A DNA stretch of 64,000 nucleotides, taken from the NCBI GenBank assembly GCA_037179515.1, contig JAXCGZ010000117.1, positions 22,501 through 86,500 on the forward strand, in the 5' to 3' direction. Within the stretch, counting starts at the first letter, position 1; each line of letters starts with the position of its first letter. The notes beneath the pieces were generated by a model. It saw nothing but the letters and a program-made list of their open reading frames with translations, was not told the DNA's origin and did not search any database. Origin of the DNA: Halocaridina rubra (taxonomy: Eukaryota; Arthropoda; Malacostraca; Decapoda; Atyidae). Both the position numbers and the translations under genes were made by a program. Shown here one piece after another: positions 53,406-64,000 of the stretch.

Positions 53406-55345
53406 TGACAGTGGCAACAAGATAAAAATCACCGTATGTGCTTTGTGTTTTTATGTTTTAAACAGTGTTTTTCAGATGTAAATATAAATTTATAAAATTC
53501 TATTTTATAGACTTCGCAGTGACCACGTCTGTGCCTTAATTACTCTCTATCTATGGGACCCTGGCTCGACATAAGTATTATTATATAATTTAGTTTTATT
53601 TAAAAATGTCATAATCACAGCAGACGAAAATTGATTCAATTGACCATAGAAATATGAAATCTGAGGTGTAGTTTATGATGATTTGGGTAAATTTTGGCCA
53701 TAATAATATTACTGAAAATTAAAAAAAGAAAAACAGTTTGCTGGTATCTCTGGGTTGTGAAACCTATAGTATTCTAACTTACCTATGTGTGCTTCACATG
53801 TCACGTGAGAAGTCTTTTAATGATTTACTTAAACTGTTAAAAGGATATTTCATTATTATAAAATCTCATATGACGGAGATGTGATTAAATTTCAAAAACT
53901 GAAAAAAAAAGTCTGGCGAGAGTCTATGCAACCTTTATGCTGACCTGGAAACTCTTGCATGATATTTTAACTTTGGAGACCAGTTTGATGCCCGGCTACG
54001 TGACCAGATGTTTATGGCCATTGACAGAGAAGTATATTTTCTGAACTTGCCAGATGAGAACTTAAATGATGATGTTCGCTGCCACTCTTGAGCATATTTT
54101 AAATTTTCAATAGGCTTTCTGTAGTGAAAAATACCAACAGAATTTAATGCTATACAGTTGAAATCGTCTACTGCTAGGAAATATGTTAGATGCTGACATT
54201 TGTGGTTACCTACATTGTAGTGAGGACTGTAGATTATCTCACTTGACCTGTTTAATATTCAAAAGCACCTGAAACAAGTCTGTCATTTTAAAAAGGAATG
54301 TAACAGGAGTCCTAAAAGTTCTCATACTCGGTGGGACCATAGCATGATCCATACGAATGATCGTTCAGACAACTGTCAAAAAAGACGAAAGACAAAAAGA
54401 AAAAGAAGGCCATGTTTAAAGTTGCAATCGCTGAAGAGGATGGCAATATCAGTCTCCTCCTGAGTCTGACAGACATTGTTGCTTTCGAGGATGAAGATAG
54501 TTTATTCATTGCAAAAGATGCTGCTTCTGTAGGAAGGAAAATTGTTTTAAATTTAAATGGAAAGGAATTCCGTCTGAAGTGGACAGTGGTTGCAGAGTCT
54601 TTATCTTAGGTTGTCAGTGGGTCCAAAGTGTGCGGCCTTGTGGTAAAACGCGCAAAGCTTATAACAATGGAAATGTCAGTTATTGGAAAAGTGTATGGAA
54701 GTGTTGACTACAATAACTTTTGCATCAAAAAAGGTTTTTATGTAGTTGAATATAATAATCCCACTCGGTGTGGTGCAGATTTAATGTCCAAGATTGGCAT
54801 TGCTTTAGTTGGAGTATTAACACTGTATTGGACGTTAAAAGGCAAGTAGATAATTATGTAATTGGCCCGAAAATACCTGTTTCAAGCATAGTAGCTAAAG
54901 TTCATCGTAAAAGTCGTGCAGTACCTAAGTTTCAGAAAAGAAGAACTGTGCCATTCCACTATAAAAAAAAAAAAAACTAGTGGAAGATGCTTTGGGACAG
55001 TTGGTTGCTCAAGACATTATTTAGCCAATATGTTCTACTGACTAGGCAGCGCCTATTGTTCCAGTTTTGAAGGCTGATAAAAAAAAAAAAAAATCACGAG
55101 AATCTGAAGTTATTTTAAATACCTAAGTCATTATGTAGCATGTAAAAAAATCCCATTTCCAAAGGTGGATGATATCCTAGCCATGCCTGGCAAGAGTAAT
55201 ATCTTTCCTGAAATTGATCTCAAGAATGCCTACTTACAAGTGCCAGTTGACGATGAGTCAGATCTTGTAATAAATACCCATAAAGGACTCTTTAATTATA
55301 AAAGGCTCCATTTTGGCCTTGCTTGCAAATGATCACCTGCCGTTT
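53405..55345 (+). pseudogene. Ty3/gypsy gag-pol relic, truncated after early RT
   Basis: Gag-like YADLETLA and FNFGDQFDARLRDQMFMAID lie near 53930-54040. Protease-region remnants follow (ITMEMSVIGKVYGSVDYNN, FYVVEYNNPTRCG) near 54660-54780. RT starts follow: VHRKSRAVPKFQKRRTVPF, then LVEDALGQLVAQDII, AAPIVPVLKADKK and SNIFPEIDLKNAYLQVPVDD, ending at HFGLAC near 55330. The catalytic YxDD box and integrase are absent; an LTR-like end follows directly, so a large internal deletion is likely. Multiple stops. Confidence 0.85.
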
Positions 55346-55430
55346 TTCAAGGTTTTTATAGTATTGATTTTGGCTTTGCTCTTTTCTTGTTTTGATTCAG
55401 ACCGGAGTTACGAAAAAATAAACTCCTTAA
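55345..55430 (+). repeat. Candidate 3' LTR end of the gypsy relic
   Basis: Matches 53265-53355: TTTTATAGTATTGATTTTGG and CAGACCGGAGTTACGAAAAA then AATAAACTCC. Confidence 0.65.
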
Positions 55431-55902
55431 TAGCAATAACAATTTTCATGATAGATGCAATTCCTCTCTTAAGAGGAATGATATTGCTGCAAGGCTTCCT
55501 TGTGAATCTTTCTTGTTTTAAGGCTCTGCGCTTTGCAAACACTGGGACTGTATGATCCTTATGAAAATCTATATCCAAGGGACAAAAAAGAAAGCCCAAG
55601 TATTAACCATGCAAGATGTTTATTAAAAAAGAAAAAGAGTAACTTTGAAAAGATAATGGTGTTTTTCCACTGAGCAACCAATATTCCTTCATCTCCTTCA
55701 CCTTACCTTGGTCCTCAGTCTTTTTGCATGGTATTTAATTAAGGCACACCATTCAGAAGTAGAAATGACGAAAGAAAAAAGTAAGCTCTTAAGAGATACA
55801 AAAAGGTAATAAAAATTTCTAAGTTATTCTATAAAAGAGTTTGTGGGGGGTATGTGATTATATTCATTCATGTGTATTTTCTTATATTAGCATGATCCAT
55901 TT
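55431..55902. other. Noncoding stretch
   Basis: Nothing recognised beyond short A-rich runs. Confidence 0.5.
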
Positions 55903-55904
55903 TA

Positions 55905-56095
55905 CGTTACGGCCTCCCTTTGCTGATAAGGGCTAGGACGGTACCTTCTTTTGAAGGACTTTGGTTTTGGCAGTACGAGCATTACCCAGAAGGAATGCCT
56001 TTTCTAACCTCAGACCATGGCGGGTCTTGAACCGACAACCTCCCGGACAGAGTGGTCACATTTTCCCGGTACCAGCTGTCCATTGCTATCCTACT
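55905..56095 (-). repeat. SINE family S, copy 4
   Basis: The reverse complement has the B-box GGTTCAAGACCCGCC, then ATGGTCTGAGGTTAGAAAAG and GGCATTCC. It shares GGGCTAGGACGGT and CGAAGGACTT-type blocks with 59640-59800. Confidence 0.75.
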
Positions 56096-56174
56096 CCTGA
56101 AGGTCTGTTAGACTTAAAAAGGACTGTCCTGGACAACTCGATGGTAAAGTCTTCCTTCAGTTACGGATCCACTT

Positions 56175-56345
56175 CTATGCCTACATCTACACAGCATAGT
56201 CATGCATATTCGTTACTCATCTCTTGTTATCCCTTCTAATCTGACAAGTCACAACATTCCCGTCTCTGTTTCTGTTTTTATATTTCTTCGCGCCCAGGCC
56301 CGATGAGGGCAATTTTATTCCTCTATCCTCTGTCACACTCAGAAA
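56175..56345 (-). repeat. Dispersed repeat R1, copy 5
   Basis: Reverse complement of the R1 blocks: TTATCCCTTCTAATCTGACA, CTTCGCGCCCAGGCCCGATG and TCTGTCACACTC. Confidence 0.82.
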
Positions 56346-56560
56346 AAAATACAACAGAGAAAACAAAACTTGTCTTCTGATAGGTTTCCAAATTCATTTT
56401 TATTAATTAATTTATTCATTCATTGTAAAACGGGGATGCTAAGAGAGCCGAATTTCAAATCCTTAAAACAGCTCATGCATGTTTTCTTCACCAAAGTAAT
56501 TATCTCGTGAGGTAGGCCATGAATACTCGAGATTCGCATTTACAATTTAGCATTAAGCAT

Positions 56561-56917
56561 GGGGGGGGGTTTACACGGTCAAACGGTTCGTCGAACGCGG
56601 TTCGACGGACAAGTTATTGAAGTGATGTTCGAACGTGTGAACGGGGTACTTGGTTGTCGAACACGTTCCATGTTCGACAACCAAATACCCTGTTCACACG
56701 TTCGAACATCATTTCAAACGGTTCGTCGAACGCGATTCGACAGACAAGTGTTTGAAGTGATGTTCGAACGTGTGAACGGGGTATTTGGTTGTCGAACACG
56801 TTTGTCGAGCGTATTCGACAACCAAATACCCCATTCACTCATTCGAACATCACTTCAAACACTTGTCTGTCGAACCGCATTCGACGAACTGTTTGACCGT
56901 GTAAGCCCCTCTTTAAA
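56561..56917. mobile_element. Palindromic MITE, dimeric copy
   Basis: The ends GGGGTTTACACGGTCAAACG and GTTTGACCGTGTAAGCCCC are inverted. The inside is two successive hairpins built from one module (GGTTCGTCGAACGCG, TGATGTTCGAACGTGTGAAC, GGGGTATTTGGTTGTCGAAC). A TTTAA lies just beyond the right end and TTAA lies close to the left. GC-rich, CG-rich composition is unlike the AT-rich surroundings. A 154-codon ORF through it is only a translation of the palindrome. Confidence 0.9.
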
Positions 56918-56971
56918 GTCTGCAATGGAACAGTATACTCGAGCTCGTGGTTCAATAAGAGTATTGTATGA

Positions 56972-57101
56972 TAAAATAAAGATAACGATTTCCAGTACAT
57001 TTCATATCCCCGAACACTGTTAGATTAGGTTGTTACCTAACTTACTCTAACAATATATGGGGTTACCTAATGTACTTGGAGTCGTTATCTTTACTTGATC
57101 G
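56972..57101. mobile_element. Foldback MITE with telomere-like core, copy 4
   Basis: The left arm AAATAAAGATAACGATTTCC + AGTACATTTCATA is inverted relative to the right arm TACTTGGAGTCGTTATCTTT + ACTTGATC. The short core has TTAGATTAGGTTGTTACCTA. This is the shortest complete copy, about 130 bp. Confidence 0.88.
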
Positions 57102-57405
57102 GCATTGGCTATCGCCGAGGTTAGCATTAATTACAGATTGCTCATGCAGTTAAAAAAAATAAAAAACATAAAATAAAACTCCTCTCGGTCTCACGTCAGG
57201 ATATGATCTGATTTGAAATTTTCGACATCAAATTGCCTCCCTCCCCTCCCTTCCCCTCCCCTCCTCCCCTCATTCGAATACCAGTTGCGTTTCTACAGAA
57301 GTATCGTAAAATGGCCTCCAGTCTTTTCAAGTTCCTTTTTTTTTTGTTTTAATAGGCAGCTCTTCTCATCATGACCGTTGGTTTTCACTTGTCTCTTTGA
57401 AGCTG

Positions 57406-57520
<115 letters not shown>

Positions 57521-57667
57521 CGGTCTTGGGACTAGCACCAAGTCGAGTTAGCTTGATCCGTCGGAGGCTGGATTTAAAGTCAATCAGGCTGTTTTTTTTT
57601 TTTTTTTTTTAATATTTTGTCTTGATGTCATATATTAAGGATGCACCACTTTCCCATTTTTGTGCCT

Positions 57668-57816
57668 TAAAGGGGGTTTGCACGGTCAAACGGTTCGTCG
57701 AACGCGGTTCGACAGACAAGTGTTTGAAGTGATGTTCGAACGTGTGAACGGGGTATTTGGTTGTCGAACACGTTTGTCGAACGTGTTCCACGTTTGACCG
57801 TGTAAACCCCCCTTTA
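57668..57816. mobile_element. Palindromic MITE, monomeric copy
   Basis: TAAAGGGGGTTTGCACGGTC and CGTTTGACCGTGTAAACCCC flank a single module of the 56561 family, 149 bp long. The left end is CCTTAAAGGGGG and the right CCCCCTTTACGG, compatible with a TTAA-like target in which one side has mutated. Confidence 0.9.
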
Positions 57817-57979
57817 CGGATTTGCAAAAATAATAGTATGGAATTTTATAATTCTCGATTTGAAAAAAAAAAATATCAAAGCCAGAGATTTGATACTGAT
57901 TTTTTAAATCGAAAGAACTCACCAAATTTAATTTATTTTGTATTCCTTCTAGCTCAGTATAATAATATTGATTTTTACC

Positions 57980-58293
<314 letters not shown>

Positions 58294-58422
58294 ATGATAA
58301 CTTCAAGGGATTTGTTGTCAAGTATGATGATGTTGCCTGGAACAGCGCTATCTTGTGTCAGGATGATTTGTCTTCTTGATGCTTAAGACACTAGAGAAGG
58401 CTTTGCATGGCCTTGAAAAATT

Positions 58423-58860
<438 letters not shown>

Positions 58861-58922
58861 AGATTATTATGGAAATAGAGAAAAGAACTGGATTGAATAT
58901 ATATCCCTGGGAAACTACCTAG

Positions 58923-59202
<280 letters not shown>

Positions 59203-59224
59203 GAATAATTATTTTCGAAATCAA

Positions 59225-59600
59225 GTTTGAACTGAGTTTATTTCAATCATCTCTTGAGTAGAATTTCATAGTTTATACTCTCAAAGGCTTTCGATAAAGC
59301 TTACAAAAGAAGGAGGAAAAACTTTTCTCATCTACACTACCGTAAATTTTATTTGTTATCTCAAAGCGTTATTTCAGTTGATAATTTCGGTCTGACTCCA
59401 GGTCGGTTTTCAAATGACATTGGTCTGTCTTTAAAAGTGACGTCAGCTGGTTAGTCAGAATTGCCTATTATATTAAAGAAAATATATGGGCGGTAAGGAA
59501 ATTGGTTTATTAGTGTTACATCTTTTGTAACATCCGTTTTATGTAAAGATATAACGTGATCAATTTTCCCAGAATCAGGAGACCTACTTTTGACGATGGA
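59225..59600 (-). pseudogene. LINE reverse transcriptase relic
   Basis: The minus strand reads GKIDHVISLHKTDVTKDVT then LINQFPYRPIYFL (the 'VIPLHKKGD...NYRPISLL' block), with ALSKAFESINYEILLKR (the 'LSKAFDTVNHDILL' block) further on. These are the early RT motifs of Jockey/CR1-type LINEs in the right order. It is truncated at the T-run. Confidence 0.75.
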
Positions 59601-59639
59601 GGCGCTTACAATTATTATAATGTAAAACAATCACCAAGA

Positions 59640-59800
59640 GTTCCGGTTTTACGTCACTGGCCCCCTTTTCTACCAAGGGCTAGGACGGTGGCCTTCTTGC
59701 GAAGGACTTGCTTTGACATATGTAATCGTTACCCTGAGTGCATGCCCTTGCTAACCTCAGACCGTGACGGGGCGCGAACCCTCGACCTGACGCCGATCTT
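59640..59800 (-). repeat. SINE family S, copy 5
   Basis: The reverse complement shows the B-box GGTTCGCGCCCCG, GTCTGAGGTTAGCAAGGGCA and AGGGTAACG. It shares GGGCTAGGACGGTGGCCTTC with copy 4. Confidence 0.72.
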
Positions 59801-61025
<1,225 letters not shown>

Positions 61026-61027
<2 letters not shown>

Positions 61028-61581
61028 ACAAGGAAATGTTCAGAAATATTTATGTAACCTATGTGAGGCCAAAACTCGAATATGCAGCCCCCTTTTGGAA
61101 TCCGCACTTGAAAAAGCACATAGCTAAGCTTGAAAAAGTTCAAAGACATGCCACGAAACTGGTGCCAGATATACGCAATCTCGGTTATGATGAGAGGCTG
61201 AGGGAATTAGATTTGCCATCACTCGAAGCTAGAAGAGTAAGGGGGGATATGGTGACAGTCTTTAAATTCCTTTATGGTTATGATAGAGTGGATAGGGATC
61301 GATATTTTGATATGGCTGGCTCTAGAACTAGAGGTCATAGTTTGAAGCTTCGTAAGAAAACTTCTTTGCAGGATGTAAGGAAATACTTTTTCAGTGTAAG
61401 AGTAGTTGATAATTGGAATTGGCTAAGCGAGGAGGTGGTTAATGCTATCTCAATCCATAGTTTTAAGGACAGGTACGATAAGTATCACTAAGTCTAAAAT
61501 GGAAGCGATGAGGAGACGGGAAGATACGAGCTTTGGGCTCTTTCCCGTAAACACAATTAGGTAATCACAATTAGGTAATCA
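61026..61581 (+). pseudogene. CR1/Jockey-like LINE, 5'-truncated 3' end, plus orientation
   Basis: An open frame from 61026 to the stop at 61489-61491 encodes MFRNIYVTYVRPKLEYAAPF, KLEKVQRHATKLVPDIRNLG, DLPSLEARRVRGDMVTVFKF and VRVVDNWNWLSEEVVNAISI. It has no internal stop. The 3' UTR ends CAATTAGGTAATCACAATTA + GGTAATCACAC and passes into (CA)n at 61582-61606. The 5' truncation point is at the (TC)n array. Confidence 0.93.
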
Positions 61582-61606
61582 CACACACACACACACACAC
61601 ACACAC
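61582..61606. repeat. (CA)n tail of the LINE copy
   Basis: CA run directly after the AATTAGGTAATCACA units. Confidence 0.9.
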
Positions 61607-62113
61607 TTTTAGTTCACTATTACCACGGGTATATTTCTCTCAGGGTCTGTAAAATTTACCAAAGAGAGCCAAAACATAAAAGCAAAAGAAGAAAGAAGAA
61701 CATTGCTAGTCATGGTCATTATATGGAAACCGTAGTTGTTTGCACGCCTCTCCTTAATAACATTCACTCGTGTAATCCCACAGGCAAATGTCACATACTA
61801 TACACACGAATATATACATATTTGGACATGAATATCATACATGTACATATATACACATATGGACCATCAACTCAATACCGGTATGATTCAAGCATAAATG
61901 GGGAAAAATGATGTCAGAAAAGACATATGATAGTAAAGGAAAACTAGTCATCTAGTTGTTATTAAGCAGCAAAGCAACTATGACTCCTTGTAAAATGCTA
62001 AGAAAATTATGTGTGGGAAAGAACAATATAACAAATGGAGATAAGTTAGTAGATTCAGGCAATGACAAATATATGTTTGGAAAACAACAAATCATAAGTC
62101 AGTGAATGATTAG

Positions 62114-62115
<2 letters not shown>
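61607..62115. other. Noncoding stretch
   Basis: Nothing recognised. Confidence 0.5.

Positions 62116-62208
<93 letters not shown>
62116..62208. repeat. (TA)n then (TG)n, tail of a minus-strand LINE copy
   Basis: TA at 62120-62168, then TG at 62169-62208, followed by ATTACTTAATTGTGATTACC at the LINE 3' end. Confidence 0.95.
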
Positions 62209-62209
<1 letters not shown>

Positions 62210-63456
62210 TTACTTAATTGTGATTACCTAATTGTGTTTACGGGAAAGAGCCCAAAGCTCGTATCTTCCCGTCTCCTCATCGCTTCCATTTTATACTTAG
62301 TGATACTTATCATACCTGTCCTTAAAACTATGGATTGAGATAGCATTAACTACCTCCTCGCTTAGCCAATTCCAATTATCAACTACTCTTACACTGAAAA
62401 AGTATTTCCTTACATCCTGCGAAGAAGTTTTCTTACGAAGCTTCAAACTATGACCTCTAGTTCTAGAGCCAGCCATATCAAAATATCAATCCCTATCCAC
62501 TCTATCATAACCATGAAGGAATTTAAGGACTGTCACCATATCCCCCCTCACTCTTCTAGCTTCGAGTGATGGTAAGTCTAATTCCCTCAGCCTCTCATCA
62601 TAACTGAGATTGCGTATTTCTGGCACCAGTTTCGTGGCATGTCTTTGAACTTTTTCAAGCTTAGCTATGTGCTTTTTCAAGTGCGGATTCCAAAAGGGGG
62701 CTGCATATTCGAGTTTTGGCCTCACATAGGTTACATAAATATTTCTGAACATTTCCTTGTCCATGTGCCTGAAGGCTACCCTTACATTTGATAAGAGTGC
62801 ATATGCTGCCCTTACTATGCCATTTATATGTATTTCTGGAGACAAATCTGCCAGTATGTTTACTCCTAGATCTCTCTCATTTTCTGTCTCTTGAAGTTGT
62901 ACTCCAGCCACAGAGTAGTCAAGCTTGGGCCTTCTTGCACTTGTACCCATTCTCATTACCTTACATTTTGAAGTATTGAATTTCATTAGCCACTTTTCTG
63001 ACCACTCATGCAGATTATTTAGATCCTCCTGAAGTTCTCTACCATTGTTCTCGTTTTTTACTTTCTTCACAATCTTTGCATCATCTGCAAACATATTCAT
63101 GAATGAATTTACAGACTCTGGTAGGTCATTTACATATACAAGGAACAAAAGTGGCCCTAAAACTGAACCCTGTGGAACTCCACTACTAACTCTTCTCCAT
63201 TCAGACACTGAGTGTCTTACTCTAACCCTCTGTTCCCTTCCTTCTAAGTAAGTTTTTATCCATTCCAAAACATTTCCACCTATTCTAGCCATTGATTGCA
63301 GCTTCCTAATAAGTCTCGCATGTGGAACAGTGTCAAACGCTTTCTGGAAGTCTAGAAATATGCAATCTGCCCAGCCCTCTCTTTCCTGTAAGATTTGGCT
63401 TACCTCATCATAAAATTCTAATAAGTTTGTTACTGTTGATCTACCTTCTCTGAAGC

Positions 63457-63460
<4 letters not shown>
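62209..63460 (-). pseudogene. CR1/Jockey-like LINE, 5'-truncated copy, best-preserved RT
   Basis: On the minus strand the reading is open from the truncation at 63460 to 62489. It has FLDFQKAFDTVPHARLIRKL, the RT core GVPQGSVLGPLLFLVYVNDL, and the catalytic box in NMFADDAKIVKKV. It continues with WSEKWLMKFNTSKCKVMRMG, YVTYVRPKLEYAAPFWNPHL and KLVPEIRNLSYDERLRELDL. A TGA at 62486-62488 stands where other copies have CGA (Arg); after it the frame continues to the normal stop at 62297-62299. The 5' break adjoins the (TG)n tail of the next copy. Confidence 0.94.

Positions 63461-63524
<64 letters not shown>
63461..63524. repeat. (TG)n between two LINE copies
   Basis: Uninterrupted TG run. It serves as the 3' tail of the copy at 63525-64000 and borders the truncated 5' end of the copy at 62209-63460. 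Confidence 0.97.
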
Positions 63525-63525
<1 letters not shown>

Positions 63526-64000
63526 TTACCTAATTATGTTTACGGGAAAGAGCACAAAGCTCGTATCTTCCCGTCTCCTCATCGCTTCCATTTTAGACTT
63601 AGTCATACTTATCATACCTGTCCTTAAAACTATGCATTGAGATAGCATTAATTACCTCCTCGCTTAGCTAATTCCAATTATCAACTACTCTTACACTGAA
63701 AAAGTATTTCCTTACATCCTGCAAAGAAGTTTTCTTACGAAGCTTCAAACTATGACCTCAAGTTCTAGAGCCAGCCATATCAAAATATCGATCCCTATCC
63801 ACTCTATCATAACCATGAAGGAATTTAAAGACTGTCACAATATCCCCCCTCAATCTTCTAGCTTCGAGTGATGGTAAGTCTAATTCCCTCAGCCTCTCAT
63901 CATAATTGAGATTGCGTATTTCTGGCACCAGTTTCGTGGCATGTCTCTGAACTCTTTCAAGCTTAGCTATGTGCTTTTTCAAGTGCGGATTCCAAAAGGG
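63525..64000 (-). pseudogene. CR1/Jockey-like LINE, 3' end, runs off the window
   Basis: Same 3' region as the copies at 61.0 and 62.2 kb: GATTACCTAATTATGTTTAC + GGGAAAGAGC, stop at 63599-63601, then minus-strand KLERVQRHATKLVPEIRNLN and LPSLEARRLRGDIVTVFKF. It continues past base 64000. Confidence 0.92.

Noticed and set aside
56559..57023. 154-codon ORF with repeated Arg-Thr-Arg-Phe-Asp and Val-Asn-Gly-Val segments
   Set aside because: Lies across the palindromic MITE; the repetition comes from the DNA palindrome, and the opposite strand gives a matching ORF.

Overview
The window is eukaryotic and repeat-rich, and most likely comes from an arthropod, probably a decapod crustacean. The reasons are an animal gene with small exons and GT-AG introns, scattered TTAGG/CCTAA-type motifs (the usual arthropod telomere unit), very long (TA)n arrays, tRNA-derived SINEs, and pogo/Tigger, LINE and Ty3/gypsy relics. 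The species is an inference from repeat style; no marker gene settles it.

The only host gene recognised is on the + strand: a complete TMEM43 (LUMA) homologue in seven coding exons between 6006 and 29657. All splice phases join, giving a conceptual protein of about 408 residues (human: 400). Intron 2 (6559-8130) holds a small Tigger-like element. Intron 3 (8262-17496) holds a head-to-head array of a 272-bp tRNA-like unit, a compound microsatellite, and a Tigger element nested inside another DNA element. Intron 6 (22705-29412) holds a decayed minus-strand LINE.

Downstream of the gene (29.7-64 kb) no host gene was found. The order is: a TA-flanked MITE (30.0-30.8 kb); a minus-strand LINE ORF1/endonuclease relic (32.5-33.8 kb); a quiet stretch with a 41-bp minisatellite (38.0-38.3 kb); a minus-strand CR1/Jockey-like LINE (41.2-44.2 kb); a 480-bp tandem duplication (44.8-45.8 kb); a second Tigger element on the minus strand (46.4-49.6 kb); Ty3/gypsy remnants (50.9-51.6 and 53.2-55.4 kb) around a LINE fragment (52.1-52.9 kb); palindromic MITEs (56.6 and 57.7 kb); long (TA)n and (TC)n arrays; and three further 3' pieces of the same CR1-like LINE (61.0, 62.2-63.5 and 63.5-64.0 kb).

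The main themes are: (1) several DNA transposons end exactly at (TA)n arrays; (2) there are several compact foldback element families, one carrying telomere-like TTAGG motifs; (3) a large inverted array of tRNA-like units lies inside a TMEM43 intron. Family assignments were made by reading translations and repeats by eye; no database search was run.
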